From Liminaster sp045576355 (lineage in GTDB: Bacteria > Bacteroidota > Bacteroidia > Bacteroidales > UBA3663), in contig JAZNGG010000015.1 of NCBI GenBank assembly GCA_045576355.1, forward strand, positions 1-64,000: a DNA stretch of 64,000 nt, written 5' to 3'. Positions within the stretch are counted from its first letter, which is position 1. Every line of letters begins with the position of its first letter. This document shows, one piece after another, positions 26,704 to 33,507 of the stretch. Under the pieces are notes generated by a model. The model was not told the DNA's origin. It ran no database searches and worked only from the letters and a program-made list of their open reading frames with translations. The position numbers and the translations under genes are program-made.

Positions 26704-27693
26704 TCAACCGACAAAGTCCCACGGACTCCAGCCATTGAGCAGCGAACGGATATCCATCCGTTTCTTGCCGGGCAACTGCACTTCAGTCAAGGCCAATACT
26801 CCATCGGCACAATGCAGATGCAGATAACTCTTACCATCACTCTCCACCTGCCCGACCCGAGCAGTATTATCTCTACCCTCACTGATCACCTTGGCAGCAT
26901 AAACCTTAATCACCAACTTCTCACCGGAAGAGGAGACCAATTCGGTCCACGCAGCCGGATATGGAGAGAGTCCACGTACCTTATTATATATATGTATCGC
27001 CGTATCGCTCCAATCGAGCCGACACGTCTCTTTAAAAATCTTAGGAGCCGGACGCAACTCTGTCTGATCGTCATAGAGCGTAGTCTGATCGATCGTTTCA
27101 ATGCGAGAGACATCTCCGTCAGCCTCCAATAGGAGATCGACAGTCCGCGTCACCAATCCCTTACCCATCATCATCATACGGTCATGTACCGAACCGACAT
27201 TCTCGTCCGGAGCGATCGGAAGTTCCTCCTTTAAGATGATTCGTCCGGTATCTATCTCATGATCTAAGAAAAAAGTTGTGGCACCGGTCACACGATCCCC
27301 ATTGATTACTGCCCAATTGATCGGAGCAGCTCCACGATATTGCGGAAGGAGTGCTGCGTGAAGATTGAATGTGCCCATGCGGGGCATATCCCACACCACT
27401 TCGGGCAACATCCTAAATGCTACGACGATCTGCAAATCGGCTTTCCAGGATCGCAATGCCTCCAAAAAGTCCGGATCTTTAAGTTTCTCGGGTTGCAAAA
27501 GGGGCAGATCATGCGCCAAGGCATACTCCTTGACCGGTGAAAACTGCAACTTGTGCCCTCGCCCTGCCGGCTTATCGGGCATCGTAATAACCCCTACGAC
27601 ATTATACCCTCCGGTGACCAACGCATCAAGTGTCGGCACGGCAAATTCGGGTGTCCCCATATAGACTATCCTTAAATCCTCCTTTTGCATCAT
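26704..27693 (-). CDS. fmt: Methionyl-tRNA formyltransferase
   Basis: A 329-residue cytoplasmic enzyme that formylates initiator Met-tRNA using 10-formyl-tetrahydrofolate. The N-terminal Rossmann domain begins IVYMGTPEFAVPTLDALV, and the catalytic core has FNLHAALLPQYRGAAPINWA followed by the GATTFFLDHEIDTG segment. The C-terminal OB-like domain includes VRGLSPYPAAW. The start at 27693 (Met-Met) was chosen because the upstream alternative adds residues unlike the family N-terminus. A TATATTTG promoter box lies at about 27756 on this strand. It sits between two repeat-rich spacers. Confidence 0.95.
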   Translation of the reverse strand: MMQKEDLRIVYMGTPEFAVPTLDALVTGGYNVVGVITMPDKPAGRGHKLQFSPVKEYALAHDLPLLQPEKLKDPDFLEALRSWKADLQIVVAFRMLPEVVWDMPRMGTFNLHAALLPQYRGAAPINWAVINGDRVTGATTFFLDHEIDTGRIILKEELPIAPDENVGSVHDRMMMMGKGLVTRTVDLLLEADGDVSRIETIDQTTLYDDQTELRPAPKIFKETCRLDWSDTAIHIYNKVRGLSPYPAAWTELVSSSGEKLVIKVYAAKVISEGRDNTARVGQVESDGKSYLHLHCADGVLALTEVQLPGKKRMDIRSLLNGWSPWDFVG

Positions 27694-27867
27694 TATCTTA
27701 CTCGTTTTAACAGGTGTGCACCACCTAAATAACAAAAAATAGCGGTTTACTCAGGCAAATATAGCACACTCTTATGGTTTTTCCAAAGAAATCGATGAGT
27801 TCTTATTCGTAAGGGCGATAGTTAGGGGGTGCAGCCCTTAAAGCCGCTAAACGCATGACCGAAGGGA

Positions 27868-27962
27868 ATAGATAACGCACGCTATAGCTTGCGTTTCCCC
27901 TCCGGAAGTGAAGCTCCGGGAAGCAGTTGCGCCCTGCGAGATCTGTGCGCTCGTGCAAAAAA
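27868..27962 (-). repeat. Diverged inverted copy of the MITE-like repeat
   Basis: The plus strand CGCACGCTATAGCTTGCGTT ... CTCCGGAAG ... GTGCGCTCGTGCAAAAA parallels the minus strand of the 28698-28850 element (GCACGCTTACGCTTGCGTTT, ATCCGGAAGGGAAG, GTGCGCTCTGTGTG). It is diverged and lacks a clear second end. Confidence 0.4.
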
Positions 27963-28096
27963 ATGGCGTACTTTTTAAAGAGAAAAAGTGAAAGCCATCT
28001 GCCATCGCCATTAGTTAAAGTTTAAAAAATATTAACGCTCCATTGCCATCTCAGTTTGACAATTAAGGAGACGTCGGGCGAAGTTTTTAGGAAAAA

Positions 28097-28127
28097 TGAA
28101 ACAAGAAAAAATTTTCACTCATCGGCT
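28097..28127 (-). repeat. Conserved tail of composite element, copy 2
   Basis: Minus strand GAGCCGATGAGTGAAAATTTT, matching 15138-15158 with three differences, in the same position relative to the 22-nt array. Confidence 0.5.
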
Positions 28128-28140
28128 CGCGTAAGATCAC

Positions 28141-28304
28141 GGATCGGCACGTGTTGTTTCACGCGTCGAGTCTCGTTACATAACGCGTCGAGTCTCGTTG
28201 CATAACACGTCGGCATGTGTTTAAACACGCGTAGCCTTGTTGCATGATTCGCGTAGCCTTGTTATGTCATGAGGGTAGCCTTGTTACGTCATGAGGGTAG
28301 CCAC
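28141..28304 (-). repeat. 22-nt tandem array B
   Basis: About seven to eight units of 22 nt. Read on the minus strand, the first units (CAAGGCTACCCTCATGAC...) match arrays A and D. Later units change the core to CGAGACTCGACGCG and CACATGCCGACGTG while keeping the period and a TGNNNNAA spacer. The array therefore has a constant frame and variable cores. Confidence 0.8.
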
Positions 28305-28370
28305 TTCAAACACTTAAACCTATGTTTTGTCTCACTCGAACCTATGAATTTTAGTGGGATAACAGAGTGT

Positions 28371-28477
28371 GAAGACAAAAAAAAGATGAAGCATCGAAAC
28401 ATGGAGGGCGATTCACCCTATGACGTCTCAACGCTTCATCGTTTACTACCCCTAAACTTGGGGTAATCACCAAAAAT
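28371..28477 (-). ncRNA. Putative small RNA with hairpin-terminator, copy 2
   Basis: On the minus strand, a leader with a small hairpin (TACCCC/GGGGTA) is followed by a stem of GATGAAGCGTTGAGACGT with CATGTTTCGATGCTTCATC (28440-28385). Inside is AGGGT/GCCCT, where the U-G pair replaces the C-G pair of copy 1. Eight T follow. Predicted length is about 105 nt. Promoter, stem and T run are conserved with copy 1; the leader is not. Confidence 0.55.
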
Positions 28478-28483
28478 ATAATA

Positions 28484-28514
28484 CAAAGATACAACAATCA
28501 AAAGCCGATGTCAA
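28484..28514 (-). promoter_or_regulatory. Promoter of hairpin transcript, copy 2
   Basis: TTGACA (28514-28509) and TATCTTTG (28491-28484) on the minus strand with 17 bp between, as in copy 1. The flanks TTTTCCCCTCTTGACATCGGCTTT match copy 1 closely. Confidence 0.65.
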
Positions 28515-28554
28515 GAGGGGAAAAGTTTTTTTAACAATTCGGTGCTGCGGCGAA

Positions 28555-28690
28555 AGAACAGAGAACAGAGGAAAGAGGAAAGATGAAAGGAGAAAGGAGA
28601 AAACGGATAGCCATAGTGGACGAAGTCCCTAAGCCATCTGCCATCGCCAATAGCCATAGTGGGCTTTGCCCCAGCAATAGCGGAGAATGA
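28555..28690 (+). repeat. Purine tract and modular hairpin repeats
   Basis: GA-rich tract (28556-28605), then GCCATAGTGGACGAAGTCCC, CCATCTGCCATCGCC, and GCCATAGTGGGCTTTGCCCC leading into the first MITE-like copy. Confidence 0.65.
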
Positions 28691-28697
28691 TTTGGTA

Positions 28698-28850
28698 TTT
28701 TTGCACACAGAAGACACAGAACCCGCGTAGCACACGACCGAAGGAAATAACACACAGAGCGCACATGTTTCGCAGTGCTTCCCTTCCGGATGGTAAACGC
28801 AAGCGTAAGCGTGCGTTTTCTGTGTATTTTATGTATTCTGTGTGCAAAAA
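28698..28850. repeat. MITE-like element, copy 1
   Basis: Bounded by perfect 15-bp inverted ends TTTTTGCACACAGAA (28698-28712) and TTCTGTGTGCAAAAA (28836-28850), with further imperfect pairing (ACACAGAA / TTCTGTGT) inside. The 153-bp interior has no gene. A near-identical copy follows in direct orientation. Confidence 0.6.
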
Positions 28851-28955
28851 AAATGACAGTACAAAGAAAAGAGAAAAGAGAAAAGAGGAAAGGAGAAAAC
28901 AAAGCAATCTGCCATAGTGGGCTTTGCCCCAGCAATAGCGGAGAATGACTTGGTA

Positions 28956-29145
28956 TTTTTGCACACAGAAAACACAGAACCCGCGTAGCCCACGACCAAA
29001 GGGAGTAAGACACAGACCACGCGTAGCACACGACCGAAGGAAATAACACACAGAGCGCACATGTTTCGCAGTGCTTCCATTCCGGATGGTAAACGCAAGC
29101 GTAAGCGTGCGTTTTCTGTGTATTTTGTGTATTCTGTGTGAGACA
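28956..29145. repeat. MITE-like element, copy 2
   Basis: Direct repeat of 28698-28850 with the same left end TTTTTGCACACAGAA (28956-28970). An internal duplication of about 38 bp (two CGCGTAGC-CACGACC segments) and an altered right end (TTCTGTGTGAGAC) distinguish it. The duplication also includes the preceding GCCATAGTGGGCTTTGCCCC unit, so about 200 bp were copied together. Confidence 0.6.
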
Positions 29146-29159
29146 AAAACTGTAGAAGA

Positions 29160-29390
29160 CGGCTTTAAGGGCTAAAAAAGGCAAAAAGGGCAAAAAGGCA
29201 TCCAACCAACCGCATAGTAATAACAAGAGTACAGAGAAAAGTGAAAGGAGAAAGGAGAAAGGAGAAAACAAAGCCATCTGCCATCGCCATCAGCCATAGT
29301 GGGGCGCAGCCCCTAAACTCCTCAACCCCTAAACCCCTAAACCAAACAGGGCGCAGCCCTAAACTCCTCAACCAACCACAAATCATTTTC
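29160..29390 (+). repeat. Modular hairpin repeats
   Basis: A short GGCAAAAAG run, a purine tract (29228-29270), CCATCTGCCATCGCCATCAG, CATAGTGGGGCGCAGCCCC, CTAAACTCCTCAACCCC tracts, and a further GGGCGCAGCCC unit at about 29350. Confidence 0.6.
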
Positions 29391-29485
29391 AGTAAATATA
29401 CACATTTTATGCGCCATAAATATAAATTTCATACGTTTTCTGTATCTTTTTCCCATTATTTTGCTATTTTACCAAAAATTCTGCT

Positions 29486-29493
29486 TATTTTTG
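29486..29493 (+). promoter_or_regulatory. Promoter of CoA-transferase gene
   Basis: TATTTTTG with TTTTGCTATT upstream at proper spacing, 30 bp before the ATG. Confidence 0.6.
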
Positions 29494-29522
29494 CGCCATT
29501 GATTAAAAAACTTTATGATGCT

Positions 29523-31016
29523 ATGGTTACTTATCCAGTCTTAACTGCCGAAGAGGCAGCTCGCTTAATCCAACACAACGACACGATCGGAATCGGAGGA
29601 TTCTCCTCTGTCGGAACGCCCAAAGCCATTCCGGCAGCATTAGCAACATACGCGAAACAACAGCATGAAGCAGGCAAAGAGTTTCAAATCGGGCTCATCA
29701 CTGGAGGTGCCACCGGCAACCCCATCGACACAGCCCTCGCAGAGGCAAAGGCTGTCAAATTTCGCACCCCATTCCAGTCCAATAAAGAGATGCGCAATGC
29801 CATCAACCGTGGCGAAGTGCAATATTTCGACCTCCACCTCTCAATGATCGGGCAGGATGTCCACTACGGTTTCCTCGGCAAGATCGACGTGGCTATCGTC
29901 GAAGCATCAGCCATCACTCCTGACGGAGGGATCATCCTCAGCACATCAGTAGGCATCGCCCCCACTCTCGTGGAGAAAGCGGACAAAGTGCTTATCGAAC
30001 TCAATGACTATCACGCCGGCAAACTGACCGGCATGCACGATATCTACATCCCGGAGTGTCCTCCTCATCGCAAGCCGATCGCCATCTGTCATCCCGGCGA
30101 GCGCATCGGTACCCCGGACATCAAGGTCGATCCGCGCAAGGTGATCGGTGTTGTCAAGACATGTGATCGAGACAACCTCGCACCATTCACCCCACTCAAT
30201 CGGGAGACACAGCAGATCGGATACAACGTCGCTGCATTCCTCTCTGCCGAACTCAAGCGCGGAGGCATCCCTAAGGAATTTCTCCCACTGCAAAGCGGCG
30301 TGGGCAACATTGCCAATGCCGTACTCGGAGCATTGGGCGATGACGACTCTCTCCCTCCCTTCTCGATGTACACCGAAGTGATACAAAACTCAGTCATCGA
30401 TCTGATGAAGAAAGGTCGTTGCGAGTATGTCACCGGCAGTTCGCTCACACTCGACGAGGAGAAACTCGACGAGATGTATAGCAACATGGACTTCTTCGGC
30501 AAGCGCGTATTGCTCCGTCCGCAGGAGATCACTAACCACCCGGAGGTGATCCGTCGTCTCGGCATCATCGCTGTCAATACCGCCTTGGAGATGGACATCT
30601 TTGGCAATGTCAATTCGACCCATGTCCTCGGCACAAAGATGATGAACGGCATCGGCGGTTCGGCAGATTTCGCCCGCAATGCCTATCTCTCCATCTTCAC
30701 CACTCCCTCGACAGCCAAGGGAGGACTCATCTCCTCCGTCGTGCCGATGGTTTCTCACGTCGATAGTTCAGAACACTCCGTCCGTGTCGTGGTGACCGAA
30801 CAGGGAGTGGCAGACCTGCGCGGCAAGTCTCCGGCTCAGAGAGCGCGTTGCATCATCGAAAACTGTGCCCATCCGGACTATAAAGAGTTGCTCTGGGACT
30901 TCTTAAGACTCTCAGAGGGGAAAGGTTATCATACCCCCACCTCACTCAGCAATGCTTTCCGGATGCACCTTGCATTTGAAGAGACCGGAGACATGCGCAA
31001 CACCCAGTTTATCTGA
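29523..31016 (+). CDS. Acetyl-CoA hydrolase/transferase (succinate:acetate CoA-transferase type)
   Basis: A 497-residue cytoplasmic class I CoA-transferase. The N-terminal half has GIGGFSSVGTPKAIP (about 22-36) and ASAITPDGGIILSTSVGIAP (about 123-142). The C-terminal half has LQSGVGNIANAVLGALGDD, TEVIQNSVIDLM, whose Glu may be the covalent residue, and NGIGGSADFARNAYLS. The close similarity to succinyl-CoA:acetate CoA-transferases suggests it exchanges CoA between succinate and acetate, fitting the fumarate reductase operon in this window. The start was placed at 29523, just after the promoter; a much longer in-frame extension would read through repeats. Confidence 0.9.
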   Translation: MVTYPVLTAEEAARLIQHNDTIGIGGFSSVGTPKAIPAALATYAKQQHEAGKEFQIGLITGGATGNPIDTALAEAKAVKFRTPFQSNKEMRNAINRGEVQYFDLHLSMIGQDVHYGFLGKIDVAIVEASAITPDGGIILSTSVGIAPTLVEKADKVLIELNDYHAGKLTGMHDIYIPECPPHRKPIAICHPGERIGTPDIKVDPRKVIGVVKTCDRDNLAPFTPLNRETQQIGYNVAAFLSAELKRGGIPKEFLPLQSGVGNIANAVLGALGDDDSLPPFSMYTEVIQNSVIDLMKKGRCEYVTGSSLTLDEEKLDEMYSNMDFFGKRVLLRPQEITNHPEVIRRLGIIAVNTALEMDIFGNVNSTHVLGTKMMNGIGGSADFARNAYLSIFTTPSTAKGGLISSVVPMVSHVDSSEHSVRVVVTEQGVADLRGKSPAQRARCIIENCAHPDYKELLWDFLRLSEGKGYHTPTSLSNAFRMHLAFEETGDMRNTQFI

Positions 31017-31230
31017 CACTCCGCAGAGAGTTCTCCCATGACCGATTGGGGATAAAACATAGGTGGTTTACACCATTAAAATAGTATGTCTATGAGGGTG
31101 GTAAATGGATACGTGTCGATGGCAGTGGTACTATAAACATCAAAGCTATCAAGTACGATAGGATTTAAGATTTCTACTTAAATAATAGGTCGTTATACTT
31201 GATTTCAGATAAAAGCAGTATCTTTGCACT
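31017..31230. other. AT-rich spacer with possible gene remnant and near-leaderless promoter
   Basis: From about 31094 a frame without start codon reads YVYEGGKWIRVDGSGTINIK and ends in TAA at about 31167, looking like the 3' end of a lost gene. TATCTTTG at 31219-31226 lies only 5 bp before the ATG of the next gene. Confidence 0.35.
31219..31226 (+). promoter_or_regulatory. Promoter of YhcG-like gene
   Basis: TATCTTTG with TTGATTTC upstream. With the ATG at 31231 the message would have almost no leader. Confidence 0.55.
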
Positions 31231-32286
31231 ATGAAACAGATGCAGATTCATAATAGCACAGATATTATTGCCGATATTAAGCAGATTATCGATCAAGCGA
31301 GAAAACAAGCATACACTTCGATTAACACATTGATGATACAATCGAATTGGTTGGTGGGTCGTCGTATTGTGGAGGAAGAACAAGGTGGAGCTTCACGAGC
31401 TGAATATGGCAAGGCTCTGCTGAAGAATCTTGCCACCGAGTTGATGCCGATATACGGCAATTCATATTCAGCCCGTCGCTTGCAGGATTATCGTCAATTC
31501 TATCTTTATTGCAAGGATATAGAGAATTGGCACACGCGAGTGCCAAATCTTACTTGGACACATTATCGTGAATTGCTTACGGTTAGCGATGAGACTGCTC
31601 GTCAATGGTATATGCAGGAGGCAGCCAAAGAAATGTGGAGCGTCCGCACTCTTCACCGCAATATATCATCGCAATACTATTATCGTTTGTTGCAATCGCA
31701 AACAAAGGATGTGGTAATCGATGAGATGAAACAGATTACAGCACCTATGCAGGGTGACAAGTTGGAGTTTATCAAGAATCCTGTTGTTGCAGAGTTTTTA
31801 GGGCTGGCTCCGAATACAAAATTCTCTGAAACTGAATTGGAGAGTGCCATAATCACCCATCTTCAGAAATTCATTATGGAATTGGGGAAAGGTTATGCCT
31901 TTGTTGCTCGTCAACAACATATCCGAACAGATATGGGCGACTTCTATATCGACCTCGTGTTCTACAACTACATTCTCAAATGCTTTATGCTTGTTGATTT
32001 GAAAACAGAGCAAATAAGTCATCAAGATGTAGGGCAGATGGACATGTATATCAGAATGTACGATGAGTTGAAACGAACGGAGGGCGATAATCCGACAATC
32101 GGACTTATCCTTTGCTCTCGTACAAGTGAGGATATGGCACGATACTCTATGCTTAAAGATAATGATCGATTGTTTCAAGCAAAATATCTCACATTCTTGC
32201 CAACAAAAGAGGAATTGACAAATGAGATTGAGCGTCAAAAAATGATATTCAGATTGCAGCAAGAAAATGACACTCCCGAAGAATAA
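31231..32286 (+). CDS. DUF1016/YhcG-like PD-(D/E)xK nuclease family protein
   Basis: A 351-residue cytoplasmic protein. The N-terminal DUF1016 part (about 10-150) contains SNWLVGRRIVEEEQGG, YSARRLQDYRQFY and LTWTHYRELLTVSD. The C-terminal nuclease-like domain (about 165-335) has GDFYIDLVFYN and LVDLKT, matching the D...(D/E)xK pattern. Members are often part of mobile or accessory DNA and their function is unclear. Base composition is visibly more AT-rich than in neighbouring genes, the leader is almost absent, and a gene remnant lies just before it, all suggesting acquisition. A perfect terminator spans its stop codon. Confidence 0.85.
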   Translation: MKQMQIHNSTDIIADIKQIIDQARKQAYTSINTLMIQSNWLVGRRIVEEEQGGASRAEYGKALLKNLATELMPIYGNSYSARRLQDYRQFYLYCKDIENWHTRVPNLTWTHYRELLTVSDETARQWYMQEAAKEMWSVRTLHRNISSQYYYRLLQSQTKDVVIDEMKQITAPMQGDKLEFIKNPVVAEFLGLAPNTKFSETELESAIITHLQKFIMELGKGYAFVARQQHIRTDMGDFYIDLVFYNYILKCFMLVDLKTEQISHQDVGQMDMYIRMYDELKRTEGDNPTIGLILCSRTSEDMARYSMLKDNDRLFQAKYLTFLPTKEELTNEIERQKMIFRLQQENDTPEE

Positions 32287-32304
32287 GTAATCGGGAGTGT
32301 TTCT
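32270..32304 (+). terminator. Terminator overlapping the YhcG-like stop codon
   Basis: Perfect 10-bp stem ACACTCCCGA / TCGGGAGTGT with the stop TAA in the 11-nt loop, followed by TTCTGT. The T run is weak. Confidence 0.55.
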
Positions 32305-32507
32305 GTATATGCGAAATAAATTTTGAGTGGCTTAGCTTTATTTAGGAAAATTGTTATACCTTTGTCGTACAAGAGTTATTTGAGAGTATTGCTACCGCAA
32401 ACCGCAGAAATTCGCACGATTCCCAAATCGTTACCTCGCTCTTTTCAAAATAATTTCAAGTGTTCATTCTTCAAACGATTATATCAAATCGATGAAATAT
32501 TTAAATA

Positions 32508-32553
32508 AGAAGAGAGGCTGTGCCCCAACCGGCAAAGCCTCTCTTCTTATTTT
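32508..32553. terminator. Bidirectional terminator of CPBP protease gene
   Basis: Stem AAGAAGAGAGGCT / AGCCTCTCTTCTT (13 bp) with a 16-nt loop. It overlaps the CPBP stop codon region and is flanked by T on one side and A on the other. Confidence 0.7.
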
Positions 32554-33382
32554 AATCATCGGTGTCCGACTGAAACTCCTCTTTATAGGGCGGAGCTTCC
32601 GGCAAAGACTCTTTCAAATAAAAGTACATACCGACCATTATGACAAGCACACCGGCAAAGAGCAGGTAAGTCGATGTCACTCCTATATGGTCAATGATCT
32701 TAGTGCTATAATCCTCTTTAGACATCGTCGCTGCCAAAATGGTAGCAATGCCATTATTGATGAAGTGTCCGATGATGCCGGGTACGACACTTCCCGTCCG
32801 ATAATACAACCATCCGAATATCATACCGATAGCAAAGGCAAACACGACTTGCGCAGGATTAAAATGAACGATGCCAAACACGGCTGAAGCAATCAAAATA
32901 GCATATATCGGCTTCATACCTCTCCTCAACAAATAACCTTGGATTGCTCCACGAAAAAGAAGTTCTTCGACAATCGGAGCCATAATAGCTATCGAAATGA
33001 TGCCAAACACATCCCGACTCATCGAAAATAAAGTATCCTGCATGTAATCGGGAAGTTCGAGAAACTCGCTACAAAGATTAAAAAATACCATCGAGGCTAA
33101 TATGAATGGGATACTCAGCCCAATCGTTTTACCCGAAACTTCTGAAAAACTCTTCAGATTAAATCTGACATATTTGAAATGAATGAGATGCCATACCATC
33201 GCGACACCGGACAACAACAAGGAAAGAGCGGTATAGGTTCCGGTATTAGCCGGATTGGAAAGCACCGCGAGGTCCCCTCCACTATTTACAAACTGAATCA
33301 AAAGAGTCGGAACAAGAATGATCGCTGTAAAGAGAAACTGATAAAGGAAATAGTAAATGACTAATTTAATGGTTCGTAACAT
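32552..33382 (-). CDS. CPBP family intramembrane glutamic protease
   Basis: A 276-residue multi-span inner-membrane protein. The Abi/CPBP motif 1 is seen as EELLFRGAIQGYLLRR near residue 140, with the catalytic Glu pair and Arg. The second and third motifs follow as FGIVHFN near 170 and GHFINNG near 210. The C-terminal acidic tail is short. Such proteases are typically of unknown substrate. It has its own promoter inside the end of the upstream GH43 gene and a strong terminator, so it is probably a separate unit. Confidence 0.9.
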   Translation of the reverse strand: MLRTIKLVIYYFLYQFLFTAIILVPTLLIQFVNSGGDLAVLSNPANTGTYTALSLLLSGVAMVWHLIHFKYVRFNLKSFSEVSGKTIGLSIPFILASMVFFNLCSEFLELPDYMQDTLFSMSRDVFGIISIAIMAPIVEELLFRGAIQGYLLRRGMKPIYAILIASAVFGIVHFNPAQVVFAFAIGMIFGWLYYRTGSVVPGIIGHFINNGIATILAATMSKEDYSTKIIDHIGVTSTYLLFAGVLVIMVGMYFYLKESLPEAPPYKEEFQSDTDD

Positions 33383-33477
33383 AACTTATAGATATTGAAT
33401 AGTTTACCAATGATTATTCTCACAAAAGAATCTAAGAAATGACTTTGGAAAATCATTATCACCTTTTGTTTCAATTG

Positions 33478-33507
33478 CAAATATAACTACTTTCTCCTAA
33501 TTGTCAA
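33478..33507 (-). promoter_or_regulatory. Promoter of CPBP gene overlapping GH43 stop codon
   Basis: TTGACA (33507-33502) and TATATTTG (33485-33478), both on the minus strand. The -33 box overlaps the stop codon of the tandem GH43 gene. Confidence 0.65.

Larger units (their letters stand above)
27694..29522. other. Large repeat-rich non-coding nest
   Basis: About 1.8 kb without a credible gene; long open frames here are simple products of the repeats. It holds the fmt promoter, a degenerate MITE-like copy (27868-27962), the second composite element (28097-28514), modular hairpin repeats, two tandem MITE-like copies (28698-29145), purine tracts, and the promoter of the CoA-transferase gene. 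Confidence 0.8.

Noticed and set aside
28531..29277. Long minus-strand open frames (up to 248 codons) in the repeat nest.
   Set aside because: They consist of Phe/Ser/Leu-rich translations of purine tracts and tandem repeats, overlap each other in several frames and lack family resemblance.
29241..29522. Longer N-terminus for the CoA-transferase.
   Set aside because: The extension would translate the purine tract, modular repeats and the promoter itself; the family start fits the ATG at 29523.
32323..32505. Possible 61-residue plus-strand gene after the YhcG-like gene.
   Set aside because: A TACCTTTG box lies within the frame itself and the peptide is Arg/Leu-rich without family resemblance. 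It may be the relic of an accessory segment.
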